Shown: in pieces, positions 33,440 to 44,304 of the stretch
Layout of the letters: every line of letters begins with the position of its first letter
Position numbering within the stretch: position 1 is the stretch's first letter
Assembly: GCF_001642475.1 (NCBI RefSeq)
Contig: NW_019173932.1
Span: 1,077,666-1,141,665, forward strand
Length of the DNA stretch: 64,000 bases
Direction of reading: 5' to 3'
From: Fonsecaea monophora
Lineage: Eukaryota; Ascomycota; Eurotiomycetes; Chaetothyriales; Herpotrichiellaceae
Translations under genes and position numbers: made by a program
Notes under the pieces: generated by a model
What the model was told of the DNA's origin: nothing
The model's input: the letters and a program-made list of their open reading frames with translations, nothing else
The model's database searches: none

Positions 33440-33907
33440 GGTTGAGATTGATGTTCTGGTCGTGATCAGTTCAACTTGATCTCATCAACTTGTGGGGGGT
33501 TAGCCTCCTTGGGTCGATCATACGGACGAAGTTCGTCCTCGTCGTCGTACACGTACACGTACGTACAACGTCATAATAGTCATCTGTGTCCAACCATCTC
33601 AATCATGCGGAGGCGGTGGGGATGAAGCGGGGATTTTTGGCGAATGATGGCGCAGGTGGTGATGGTATCCGAATCCCGCAACGAGGGGCGAAGGCATGTC
33701 GACCATGTATTGGATGGAGATTGCCAGTAAATGTATGTACTACGAGCAAGCAGCCTCTGTTCAAAAACAACCTCGCAGCTCTCGCAGAAGCTTCTTCGGT
33801 CCTAAGCCTCTTATCATGTCCCTCGGTGGATAGCTTCTACTCCTCTCAAGTCCCTCCTGCGCCTATAGAAGACGACACACTGAGCTCCTCCTCCGTATAC
33901 TTCCATC
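33440..33907. promoter_or_regulatory. Shared bidirectional promoter of the Tm-1-like gene pair
   Basis: A 468-bp interval between two head-to-head start codons whose products belong to one domain architecture. It contains a self-complementary run of GTAC/CGTAC units at about 33545-33564. Co-regulation from this shared interval is an inference from layout. Confidence 0.55.
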
Positions 33908-35290
33908 ATGGTGAAACCTACCGTCCTCATCGTCGGTACACCCGACACCAAGCTTGACGAAATACTCTTCCTCAGAGAGCAAATCCTTGCCGAAGGGACG
34001 TGCAGCACCAAGATTCTCAATGTTAGTCACAGCATACCAGCCAAACTGAGGGCGCCGTTAGACAGTCTCGCGTCAGGCGAGGTCATTTCTCCTCTTGAAC
34101 AGCATAGCTCCACCTTGAAAGAGCTCTCTCGCGGCGAGTACATCGACAAGGCCATCGAAATATGCACGCCCGTGGTCAAAGACCTGGTCTCGAGATCGGC
34201 TGTTCAAGGCATTGTCTCTGCAGGCGGGAGCAGTGGTTCGTCGCTCGCAACGGCCTTGATGCGCCTCGCATGTCCCGTCGGATTCCCCAAGCTCATGGTG
34301 TCGACCATGGCAAGCGGTGACATCAAGCACTACGTCGAGGAAACCGACATTACCATGATGTACAGTGTTGTAGACATTGCAGGGGTGAATTCCATCCTCA
34401 AGCGCATTTTGTCCAATGCCGCTGCTGCCATCTCCGCCATGACAGTATCGTATGCCAAATCTCTTGTCGACGCTTCTGCCGTTACCGCCAAAGGTAAGCG
34501 TATTGCCATCACCATGTTTGGCAATACCACGCCCTGCGTCGACGCGGTGCGTCACATCCTCACCTCGGCGCCCCATGACGCTTCCGACTATGAGATCTAC
34601 GTCTTCCACGCAACTGGCTCCGGCGGCCGCGCCATGGAACGTCTCATTGCGGAAGGGCAGATTGACGCCGTGGTTGATCTGACCACCACAGAAATCCCCG
34701 ACGAGCTCTTTGGCGGCGTCTTGACTGCAGGGCCCGACCGGCTCGAGATTGCAGCCAAGAAGGGTCTTCCCATGATCGTCTCCGTCGGAGCCTGTGACAT
34801 GGTCAACTTTGGGCCCAAGGACACCGTGCCGGAGAGATACAAGGACCGGCAATTGTTCGTGCACAACCCGGCCGTCACGCTGATGAGGACGACACCGGAC
34901 GAGAACAGAAAGATTGGTCAATTTATCGTCGACAAACTATCCGCCAATGCCACCAACCCGGGGACCATCCGTGTCCTGATTCCGGAGAAGGGCATAAGCA
35001 TGCTGGACGCGGCCAACCAGCCGTTCTTCGACGAAGAGGCCGACAAGGCGCTCTTCGACACGATTCAAGAGGGCCTCGAAGCCACCGAGATCGAGGTGGA
35101 GAAGCACGATTTGCACATCAACGACGAAGCCTTTGCGGGCCACGTCGCGAGTGCGATCCTCGAAGTCATGGGCATCACGCAGAGGAATTACCGGCTGGCC
35201 AACGCGAGGCGGCGGAAATGGAGCTTCGATCACGGCGCATCCGTCATGTTGGCCAGGCGGAGCAGTCAGATCGAGATTCCGGACGCTTGA
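33908..35290 (+). CDS. UPF0261 (Tm-1-like ATP-binding) domain protein
   Basis: Single exon, 460 residues. The start VLIVGTPDTKLDEILFLREQI and the segments VSAGGSSGSSLATALM, VSTMASGDIKHYV, YSVVDIAGVNSI and TMFGNTTPCVDAV are diagnostic of UPF0261, the family that makes the N-terminal, nucleotide-binding half of tomato Tm-1. Bacterial members usually sit beside or are fused to a TIM-barrel PEP-hydrolase-like protein. Here that partner is encoded divergently at 32600-33439. Protein length is normal for a stand-alone UPF0261 protein. It is presumably cytosolic. The cellular role in fungi is unknown. Confidence 0.9.
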   Translation: MVKPTVLIVGTPDTKLDEILFLREQILAEGTCSTKILNVSHSIPAKLRAPLDSLASGEVISPLEQHSSTLKELSRGEYIDKAIEICTPVVKDLVSRSAVQGIVSAGGSSGSSLATALMRLACPVGFPKLMVSTMASGDIKHYVEETDITMMYSVVDIAGVNSILKRILSNAAAAISAMTVSYAKSLVDASAVTAKGKRIAITMFGNTTPCVDAVRHILTSAPHDASDYEIYVFHATGSGGRAMERLIAEGQIDAVVDLTTTEIPDELFGGVLTAGPDRLEIAAKKGLPMIVSVGACDMVNFGPKDTVPERYKDRQLFVHNPAVTLMRTTPDENRKIGQFIVDKLSANATNPGTIRVLIPEKGISMLDAANQPFFDEEADKALFDTIQEGLEATEIEVEKHDLHINDEAFAGHVASAILEVMGITQRNYRLANARRRKWSFDHGASVMLARRSSQIEIPDA

Positions 35291-35959
35291 GGTGCTTGTT
35301 TATGAGCACACATTTTTCTCTCCCCGAAAATTTCGGTGGTATGGAATATTCAAACCAAACGACGTTCAGCTTAGGAGTCTTCCAGTTTTTGATATCAGGA
35401 ATACTGAAAACCCCCTAAAAAGACAGAATGAATACCTCCCAAACAGCTTCGCGCGATTTTGACTTCTGATATTTCTTTACTTCTCCGTATGTTTATATTA
35501 GCGTTCGACGCGTGTATGTGTGCATACCTACCTCGCCGACAAGCTGGGAAAATGTCCGTCGCCACTAAACATGTACATCCCCAGACGACGGACGGCAGGG
35601 CAGGGATTCTGAAACCAGTCTAAACAGCCATCTTCCGTCAGTTTTCTACGCAGAAAGGGGTGCTGTGCCCAGCATTCCCAGACCAGACTCTTGACAGCAT
35701 GACCGGAGACAAGCAGAGAGAAAAACGGCGGCGAGGACAGGAGTGAGAAAGGATGGAGCTTTTCGAGCCTCAGAAACTCAGTAGTCAAAGCTCAAAAGTT
35801 TCAAACGTCCTCAGGAATCCATCCCAAACAATACAAGCAGTTGAATTCCCAAAGCTGCCAGAACCCTTGACCACGATCAATGCGGCCAAATATCCAACAA
35901 TGCCTCTTGTATCAACTCATCATGTCCCCTGCCCCTGCATTATCATTCAATACAAACTA
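35291..35959. other. Convergent intergenic region, UPF0261 gene and MPS1
   Basis: About 0.7 kb between two converging genes, expected to carry both 3' UTRs. No gene is seen. Confidence 0.45.
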
Positions 35960-38488
35960 CTACCATGCTGTTCCCTCCAAATTCGCCTGCCGCAACTTCT
36001 CATAAAACGCTCCAGGCCAGCCAACCATCTCCTGGTCACTCGGCAGACAACTGACTTCCTCTCCTTCTTTGCACACAATCTCGCCCTTGGCTTTCAACGC
36101 CTCCTCTCTTCGTCGACAATAGCCCACGACATTCCCGATCACCCTGCCCAACATCTCCGGGGAAATGGCGACAGGGTTCAAGAACGGGTCCGTTTCAGAT
36201 AATAGCTCCTTGATCGTGGGCCTCAGAGATTGTTCGCGCGTGAGGCACCGTTTCAGGGTCTTGATGAGCCCAAAGGGAACCACAGACCCACCAATCCCTG
36301 TGGACGGGAATGAAATCTCGACCTTCGGGTTGGGGATGGACATGATGCGCTCGAACTGCTTCTGGATATGGGCGAACGGGGGTTGGCCGTAGGTCATTTG
36401 ATAAAGGATACAACCCAGACTCCAAACATCACTGGGCTTGCCGAGTTTGAGTAGTTTCGTGCCCGGGGGTTGCTGTGATCCCGCGGCGGGCGTATGACAA
36501 ACCAGGGATTCTGGAGACATATAATTAGGCGTGCCGATTTGATTTTCTCGATGCACGTTGACTGTGTTTTCTTGGATAGCATTAGCAATGCCAAAATCAA
36601 TCAACTTGAGTTGACCCTTGACGAGAAGGAAGTTGGCGGGCTTAAGGTCTGAATGAACAATGTCGTAATCGTGCACCGCCTGGACGCATTCCAGCATTTC
36701 TTTCCAATAGTGCCTGGTGAAAGTAATATCCAGTTTGGCATTCTCGGTCTTCAGTTGCTCATTCAGCATTTTGTTAAAGTCGGTCTCGCCCAGCTCCATC
36801 ATGACACTGAGCACCCCTTTTTCTTCGTTGATCTCGTAGTCGTAAAGTCTGATAACACGATCCACGTTTTCGAGCTTTTTCAAGAGGTCAATTTCGCCCT
36901 TGTAGCCTACGATTGCAGCCATGTCGGCTTCCTCGAGATTCACTCGTTTGAGGGCGAAAATCTTGTAATTCTCTGCCATGATGCGGAAAACTCTTGACGA
37001 ACCACCCCTGCCTATGCAATCAAGCCGCCGATAGGTCTTTCCGTTCAGCACGTAGTGGACGGATTTCTTGTTGCGAGAGCCCGCATTCGACGTCGCTGCA
37101 TCAAGAATGGACATTTTTGGCGGTGGGGCTGGTGCAGGTCTGTGAGGTGTGTTATTAGACCGTGAAGCGAGAGGCTGACGAGATGGAGAAGCGTGCCCTG
37201 ACCCAGGAGCAACCTGTTTCTTCTCCAGTGGAGCACCGTCTTCTTGAAAATCCAAGATTGCCGCCGATGGTTTGCTCCTTCGAAAGGTTGGAGGAGGCTC
37301 ATTCTCCTGGTCTTCCGTCAACGGAAGGGCTGGCAAAGGTGGGATTTTGAAAACAGGTCTTTTCTGGGAGCTCGATGATCTGGACAAGGACTGAGAATGA
37401 CGCACAGCAGGTGTAGGGTTGGCTTGGTGAGTCGATCCCGGTTGGGACGGCGAAGTAACTCGTGATACAACGGGTTCTTTCTTTTTGGGAGAAGTGCTTC
37501 CTAGGGAATATTCAGCTGGCCCTTCAGGACTTGCCCTCAGCGCAAGCAAATCGTCGGGCAAATCTTGTAACTCAGGCTCTTTGGCTCGTCGACCCATTTC
37601 CATCTCAGGAGTATCAGGCTGTGGTTGATCTTGGCCTTCCATATGAACATCCTCGTCTTCGCTGGGACGACGCACCATGCCTCTTCTTACAGGTCTGTTC
37701 AGTAACGCGCCTCCGATTCGTCGAACTCGCATGGTACTTTGAGCACCATTTTCGTCCGGTTTTCGAGATCGGCTGATTGTCGACGGGACGGCAGAATTCT
37801 GCTCATCGAGGTGTCCGCGAAGGCTAGATCTTGGGCTGATTGACCTTTTTGAAGTTTCGGGAGCCTGCTCGACTTGTTCGCCCTTGTCCGCCTCACCTGA
37901 TGGAGGAGATCTCGATAGCCGCCTGGCATCACTGATACGGATACGCCGGACTCTAGGTGCCGGCGTTTCTGAAATGTGGCGTAAAGCATGATCACCTGCT
38001 GACGACTTGTCATGGATTTTGTACATGAACGATCCATCTCTTCCCAAGACTCCGGGCTGCACAGGGCGAGACGCGGAGCTAACAGAAATGTTTCGAGGGG
38101 CAGGACTACCATCTCTTTGATGAGGTGGACTTGAGGATCTCAAAATTTCCAGTGGCGTTCCTCTGCTTCTTCTCCTAGAGTAACCTGCGCCAGACGGCTT
38201 CACATTGTGTCGATCTGGTTGTACGTTCTCCTTCTCGGCTCCCAATTGCTCATTGTCTTCACCTAAAATAGCTTGCGCCTCAGCGCTTAGTTTAATGGGC
38301 GCAAGATCTTCATCGTCCGAGCTGTCTCCCGTAATACTTTGGTCGAATTGTTGCTTAGTATAGGGTGCTACAGTTGGACCTTGATGAGCACGGGCTGTTA
38401 AGGGTCGCGTTGCAGGTCGTTGCGGTCGACGAGAATTGCTGGACGAGGAAACCAGTGACGCTGGAGACGGCGAGATATAGGCAGCCAT
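35960..38488 (-). CDS. MPS1: Mps1/TTK spindle-checkpoint protein kinase
   Basis: Single exon, 842 residues from the ATG at 38488; the codon that opens the frame further upstream is GTG. The first 480 residues are disordered, Ser/Pro/Arg-rich and contain many S/T-P sites. The kinase domain begins at YRRLDCIGRGGSSRVF (about 485) with the VAIK lysine in FALKRVNL. The catalytic loop reads IVHSDLKPANFL, with HSD in place of HRD, a hallmark of the Mps1/TTK family. LIDFGIANAI is the DFG segment and GTPNYMSPES the APE region. In yeasts and animals Mps1 phosphorylates kinetochore Spc105/KNL1 for checkpoint signalling and helps spindle-pole duplication. The family assignment is strong. Confidence 0.92.
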   Translation of the reverse strand: MAAYISPSPASLVSSSSNSRRPQRPATRPLTARAHQGPTVAPYTKQQFDQSITGDSSDDEDLAPIKLSAEAQAILGEDNEQLGAEKENVQPDRHNVKPSGAGYSRRRSRGTPLEILRSSSPPHQRDGSPAPRNISVSSASRPVQPGVLGRDGSFMYKIHDKSSAGDHALRHISETPAPRVRRIRISDARRLSRSPPSGEADKGEQVEQAPETSKRSISPRSSLRGHLDEQNSAVPSTISRSRKPDENGAQSTMRVRRIGGALLNRPVRRGMVRRPSEDEDVHMEGQDQPQPDTPEMEMGRRAKEPELQDLPDDLLALRASPEGPAEYSLGSTSPKKKEPVVSRVTSPSQPGSTHQANPTPAVRHSQSLSRSSSSQKRPVFKIPPLPALPLTEDQENEPPPTFRRSKPSAAILDFQEDGAPLEKKQVAPGSGHASPSRQPLASRSNNTPHRPAPAPPPKMSILDAATSNAGSRNKKSVHYVLNGKTYRRLDCIGRGGSSRVFRIMAENYKIFALKRVNLEEADMAAIVGYKGEIDLLKKLENVDRVIRLYDYEINEEKGVLSVMMELGETDFNKMLNEQLKTENAKLDITFTRHYWKEMLECVQAVHDYDIVHSDLKPANFLLVKGQLKLIDFGIANAIQENTVNVHRENQIGTPNYMSPESLVCHTPAAGSQQPPGTKLLKLGKPSDVWSLGCILYQMTYGQPPFAHIQKQFERIMSIPNPKVEISFPSTGIGGSVVPFGLIKTLKRCLTREQSLRPTIKELLSETDPFLNPVAISPEMLGRVIGNVVGYCRRREEALKAKGEIVCKEGEEVSCLPSDQEMVGWPGAFYEKLRQANLEGTAW

Positions 38489-38968
38489 AAAGAGCACTAT
38501 CGTTGCGTATTGATATTGTTGGGTGTGCTCATGGTTGATGACACTATTGTTCGAAGGACTTTATTTGGCTGCGAAGACGCGCCGCAGTTGTGGATTGAAG
38601 CTACAAACGCAAGTGCCGGCAAAACTTCGGCAGTTTGGCACGGTTGACGGGGCAACAGAGGACAAAATCTTACGACGATACAAACACACTAAACCGAGTC
38701 TTCAGTCATGATTAATATTAGATTGTTCGAGGTATGCCCATGATGCCCTCTCTTTCCTTACAACGCTCTTGCTTTCCCCGAAGGGCCGAAGGGTGGCGCT
38801 AATGCCGTCAATGCCATTAAAAAGCATCCATACCAGCGCCTCTGCCAAAAATGCTTCACAACTGACTTTTCGACCAAAATTTCCGACTGCACCGGCCTGG
38901 GTCCGGGTATCCAGGCAGATCGTTTTCCAACCTTCACTAGCGTAAAAGTCTCTTTCTTTGAAGATGTA
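38489..38968. other. MPS1 promoter-side intergenic region
   Basis: About 480 bp between MPS1 and the DUF7707-like gene, both on the minus strand. No gene is seen; short minus-strand frames here overlap the 3' UTR of the DUF7707-like gene. Confidence 0.4.
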
Positions 38969-39654
38969 TCAGAGCATGCAGCTGAAGCCGACAAAGATGC
39001 CAGCTGCAACGACACCAAGACCATAGACCTGTCCAATGTCGATCACCAGCCTTGATGCAGCAGAGCTACCAGATCCGCTGTTTCCATCTGAAGCAGCAGT
39101 TGTCGTAGCAGACGAGCCACCTCCAAAGCCAGTGTATACAACCCCGTCAGAGGCAGTAGAAGCCGCAGACCCCACGGCTGTTGTGGTGGAAGGCATTGTT
39201 GTGATTGTGCTTGTATTTACTCTTGTTGGGTTGAGTGCTCCACACGGATGATTTTGTACGCATGCTGCTGCACAGCTATTGTCGGTACCGCAAGCCTGTT
39301 GACATTGGGTGTTGTACTCTGTGCAGATATAATAGGGGAGGGTTTGGGAGTATTCGGAGGCGTTGGGAGAGAGACCGTTGGAGCATATGCAAGAATAAGT
39401 GAGGGCAACAGGGTCACAGGAATTGTCGTAGGTGGCTGCAGAATTGTCGGCCTCTTGCAGACAAATCAGAGGACATTGAGCTATCTGTGAGTTGCACCAC
39501 GATTCTGTTCACACGACCATCAGCAACATTCAAGTGGCAGAGAGACCAAAGACTCACGTCTTGTTGATAGAGGTACTGAGTTGGGGTCAATGGTCTGTGT
39601 GATGGCCAGCCGGGCCAAAGAAGCAAGGGCAGCGGTGACAAGGAAGTATTGCAT
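38969..39654 (-). CDS. DUF7707-like Cys-rich GPI-anchored protein
   Basis: Exons 39654-39558 and 39504-38969; 210 residues. The gene is easy to miss because each exon lies in a different short frame. The intron (39505-39557) has GTGAG and CAG. A signal peptide (MQYFLVTAALASLARLAITQ) is followed by a Cys-rich domain: SWCNSQIAQCPLICLQ, CDPVALTYSCICSNG, YYICTEYNTQCQQACG, CAAACVQNHPCGALNP. This spacing matches what I recall of the fungal DUF7707 domain. A Ser/Thr/Gly-rich stalk and a hydrophobic tail (VVAAGIFVGFSCML) suggest GPI anchoring. Predicted surface protein, function unknown. Confidence 0.78.
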
Positions 39655-41052
39655 ATTGATTAAGAGAGCTGCTTTTTAATCTCTGGCAAAAGAATCACCG
39701 TATCAAGGCGAGTTTGGTTGTTATTAGGTGCTGGAGGACGTGGGAAAGAAAGTGGAAGAGATAATGAATGCAGCAGAAAAATATTGCTGGTTACCTTGAA
39801 GAACGAGAGAAAATGAGGTTTGTTACTTGAAGGAAGAAGTGAAGAGAGCGAGCAGCAGAAACAGCAGTAGTTGTAGCGAGCAGCAGACATGCCCATAAAA
39901 AAGGGCGGAGGAGGCAAGGGTTCTGGCGAGAGTGGTATGCCACTATCCAACCATCACCATCACCGGTTTGGGTTGGTGTTGAAGCCACTTGGTCGGGTTG
40001 GGGGGCAGGCTCACTTCCCGCCACTGAGAATGTCCCCAGCATCGTTCTCCAGAGGCTAAGAGATTCTAGCCCATCACAGGGACCTTCTCTGTAGTATGTG
40101 CCCCAGCAACAAAAGTCTCAAGTGCATGACTGTGGCACACATGCGTGCAGAAGGAGGTTGACTTGTCTCAGGCGTTGACAGAAAGTCCGTGGTGTTTTGC
40201 GGAGCTGTCAAACACTTTGTCGAGGGTAAAGGTGCATGATGTCCAATAGTAGCTGGTGCCCAAATTCCGGGGGCTCCACGGCGCGCAGTTCCAGCGCCAA
40301 TGGCACCCAAGAGCCCTATAACTAGCGACCCCAGTGACCTCTGTAGGTGCTTCTACTTGGAGGTTAGACTCACCTCGTAAGATGATAGAACGCACATGAT
40401 CTCCACATCCTTGTTTGCCCTTGGTGCATTTGGTGCCCTTGGCCCAAGTTCCAGAGTTCCAGAGAGGCGTTCGTTGATGCGCTCTCGGCGGTGGCTACCC
40501 AGATACCAACCTTCTAGAGGACTCCGTCTTCGGTATTGGTATTTGGTAGTAAATCCCATCTATCCTTCCGCTAATTGTATCATCGAGGTGCCAGTGTTTG
40601 TCATTTTGATCAACTTCCACGGGAAATAAAGAGATCAACACTCAGATCAATGCTGCTCTTGGCCATTCCACTTTCCTTCCGACTCGTATTATTCCCTTGC
40701 TGTACCCCAAGATAGCTAGTGGACAACATCAAAGAATGGCGCCTCACCTGACGCTTTGCTCAATACAGTCACCTGCATTGGTGCCATCTTTCTAGCTGCG
40801 GGTTTTTCGGGCTTTTGCAACCTTTTTTTCAATCCTTCATTTTTTGCTCTGAAACATTTGCAGAGTTCGTCACCTTACTTGCCTCACAAAATCCTTCCTG
40901 GAGGCGGGGGATCTCTGTCCAGATCACGCCCGCTGCGTGAACATCCCAGCTTTACCTCATGATCCATTGACCACACCTAGCCACACTAAAAACTCTCCGG
41001 CAGTGTCCCCCTTTGGAAACACCGTAGATCGGGTCTGCGACTGCGCACATGC
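39655..41052. other. Divergent promoter region, DUF7707-like and PX genes
   Basis: A 1.4-kb region between head-to-head genes. The leftmost part is the C/T-rich leader of the DUF7707-like gene when read on the minus strand. No gene is seen. Confidence 0.5.
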
Positions 41053-41646
41053 ATGGAGAACTCTCGTTCCGTCCCAATCGCCACTTTGGTTTCAGATCAA
41101 CCGAAACGAGAACCCGTAGCTGCGCCCGGCGCTGAACCGTCTGGCGACTGGCTTCAAGGCTCGTCTACCCCTCCACCCTACTGGCAACCTAATAGAGAGC
41201 CATCCTCTGATGAGCTGACCATCACCCGACCTCCCCCCATCTCTCTCGAGGATCATACCTTATCCCGAGAACCTAGCAGGGCGGCGCTCTGGGCAAAATC
41301 AATCTCCATTGATGAATATGTCATCGTCCAAGGGAACCCTACCGGAGTGGGCGCCTACGTGGTATACAATGTTAATGTTCAGACGCTTGATGGAGGCCCC
41401 ATGACAATTCGAAAGCGATATTCCGAGTTCGATGAGCTTCGAGCCAAGTTGGTCAAAGCCTATCCTCAGTCAACCAGGTCGTCACTTCCGCCTCTTCCTC
41501 CCAAGAGTGCCATTTACAAGTTCCGGCCCAAATTCCTCGAGAAAAGACGCGAAGGACTGGCGTATTTCCTCAACTGTGTCATGCTCAATCCAGAATACGC
41601 GGGTTCTACGATTGTGAAAGATTTCATCTTTCCACCAGACGCATGA
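41053..41646 (+). CDS. PX-domain protein, Ypt35-like
   Basis: Single exon, 197 residues. The N-terminal 80 residues are Pro/Ser-rich and disordered. A PX domain follows (about 85-190), with the phosphoinositide-binding IRKRYSEFDELRAKL, the proline-rich loop LPPLPPKS, and the basic segment KFRPKFLEKRREGLAYF. The small size and domain position match Ypt35, an endosomal/vacuolar PX protein that in yeast recruits the lipid-transfer protein Vps13 to membranes. Binding to phosphatidylinositol 3-phosphate is inferred from the conserved Arg and Tyr of RRYSEF-type motifs. Confidence 0.82.
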   Translation: MENSRSVPIATLVSDQPKREPVAAPGAEPSGDWLQGSSTPPPYWQPNREPSSDELTITRPPPISLEDHTLSREPSRAALWAKSISIDEYVIVQGNPTGVGAYVVYNVNVQTLDGGPMTIRKRYSEFDELRAKLVKAYPQSTRSSLPPLPPKSAIYKFRPKFLEKRREGLAYFLNCVMLNPEYAGSTIVKDFIFPPDA

Positions 41647-44304
41647 AATGGGTCGATCGTGGGTCCGGGGCATATTCTGCTGGCTCCAGATCTAGCAGCA
41701 ATGAGAAGATCCTTTTGTCTGTGAAAGCCGCGGACAGCACAACCTCTTCGCATCGTGGCCCTAATTTCTCAGACTACAGAAAGCCTTTGTAGTCGGGGTC
41801 GCGCTTGGCCTTCCCCTCCGCCCGGGACAATCCTCATATGCGCAATATCTTCCTCATCATACTTGGGCGGAGCAGGGTCTCGACGATCTTCCTTCCGCTA
41901 CCCACTTGGTCGGCCCCGGGAAATGGGACATATGCTCGGCGGGTTGGAAGTCGCAATGAGGGCGGCAGTGCCACATCTGACCCGGGAACAAAATGGTTCA
42001 GCTTAACCCCCACCACCGATGGTTTCTCCAGAGCTGTAGTCCTTGGACCAGCCCGACTCATACAAAGTAAACCCTTTGACCGCCGACGCTACAAGGTCGT
42101 CGGCAGCCATGTTGATCACATCCTTCAAGTTACCATTTATTGTGATCTTGATATGCCGCTGACTAAATCATATCGTTACGACTTTTGAAGCATCATCTTG
42201 GAACAAAATGTTTGAAGTGTTTTTCGTAGCTAGGAAAGACGTTCGGAGCGGTTGAAATCAGGACAGCAACATCCCCGCTGTACCTCTGCTCATCTCCTGA
42301 GGCAAGCACCGTTCTAAAGTTACATGCAGCGTGTTTCTTTTGTGGCACCAGTTGTTTCATTAGTTACGTCATGACTTGACGGTGCGTGGACGAGGTCACT
42401 GTGCTCGGGAAGTCAGTAGTCGCAGTCAGTCAGTCATGCGTGAGTCCATTTGCGGAATGGCGCATCGGCGGCGAGGCTGCGATTCAGCCCAGCCAACAGT
42501 TGGAAAGGAACATTTCTTGTCACAACCAGGCGTACGAGCATCAAAAGGAGAAATTAGGGTGAACATGTCCTATGCAATTAGCCGGCAGCATACAAAACCA
42601 GGCCCGATTGTAAGACTCCTTGGATATTCTAATTGAAGCAAGGAGACACAAATCCAGGGCGGATGCATGAACCCATGAGGATGTCGGAGTATATAAGAAG
42701 TTGGAGCATGACTCCGCCAGCCAGCGTGAGATTTCCCCTAAAGTGATCGAGACTGGTTGGAGACATGGTAAATCTCGGACTAATCTGCGACAAGGAGAGT
42801 ATCCAGTCAATCTTAAACGATCATCAAAGCCCCCACCAGAGTGACTATGCAGTCGCTATCTTCCCTGCCTGGCACGAGCGTGTTACTCTAACATTTAACG
42901 GGCCCCTGCACCGAAGTCAAATGTGACGGCACCTATTGTGGCTTGCAGCACCGGTACTCACTTGCATTGCTTTTACCCGCAGGAGTACGAGGTAGACTGG
43001 GTTGTGTGATGCCAGAGAAGAGAAAAGTGTCAATATGTTGCCCAGATACACTCACTTGGTATGCCATCTTCAAGAATCTCATGCACCATGTGCTCTTGTA
43101 CAGGTTGGGCTTGGCTGCTTGCGTGGCCTTGATCGACTTCTTCATGTCTCGCGTGGCACTGATCTGATAGGAGGTGCAGTTTCTCACCCGCTTGACTCGA
43201 GACTCACGAGGTGACACGGGCAGCCACGGGCAAGTGCTTCCCCCCAATTCAAGCAAATGGGGACTGGCGGAATCGAGACATAGCTTACGATCCTAACCTG
43301 AACAAGCGGGCTGGGCGCTGAGCTAGAATCCAAGGTTTGGGAGACTGGGACCTGCGGCGTGGATCAGTCGCAGGACGGAGTGGCTCTCATTGGTGTTTGG
43401 TTGGAGGGACAGCAAAGCCCAAGTTTGAGGTCACCCAGGTAAGCCTGTCAAAACCCCCACCGCCATCCACAGCCTAAAAGTTCCGACGACCGTTTGGGCA
43501 ATCCAGGTAGCAATTGGCTCCCGATGGGCGGTGGATGGCAATGGGTGGTCCCTGAATTTTGGGCGCCACCAACGAAAGCCCAAACCCAACTAGACCAGAT
43601 TCTGGCTTCCCAAAACCGCTTTTCAAGTCACGGCTCGACACGTCGCGCTCCCCAGGAGTGAGGCTTCGAGCCGTTCCTCCTATCCTCGACGTTATCACAT
43701 CTCTCTCACCTTTTTGTTTCGCTTCTCGTTTTCGCCCACAAAAGAAGAAAAAGGCTGTCAGTCATCCCACCAGAGACCACGGGATACTGCGGCCTGTTCT
43801 AGGCTATAGCCAGTCTTCGTCCATCTTTTTGCACTTGTACCCAATCTTTTCGATTCATTGTTGACCACCAACACCACTTTTCAAGCCCGCCAGGTCGCCG
43901 GACAACGCAGCAACGACAACAACTCATCTTCTCCCCTTTTTTTCCCGCTTCCTCACATTCGCTTGCTCTGTTGGATCTCAAATTATTGAACCGCCCGAGT
44001 GCCTCGAAGTTTTCGGCTCACCGATTCGTCCAATGCCGGTAAACCCCTGAAATTACGCATCTTCAGTCCTGCATATGCACCCTGCCTAACTGCGAAGCAT
44101 CACCACTTACCTTGTTAATTCGTCGTCACCTTTCTGTCCACCTTTCGCCCTACGGTCTTTCCTTCTTACTTACTCACCAGCATCCTGCGCATTTATCACT
44201 TTGTACGAATACTCAATCCGCCGCTCAGCGATCACTCGTCGGCTGTTGAACAGATGCAAAAGGACAACAAACTTACTTTCCACCATCGTTGAAAGTTTGG
44301 TACC
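41647..44304. other. Long gene-free region and MSB1 leader
   Basis: About 2.7 kb without a supportable gene. The last 700 bp before the MSB1 ATG are strongly C/T-rich, as in long fungal 5' leaders. Several open frames occur but have no family features and no ATG-initiated coherent structure. An AGTC-repeat patch lies at about 42411-42435. Confidence 0.5.

Noticed and set aside
34073..34921. 282-residue antisense frame over the UPF0261 gene
   Set aside because: It has a His/Gly/Asp-rich composition without domains, and the sense gene is unambiguous.
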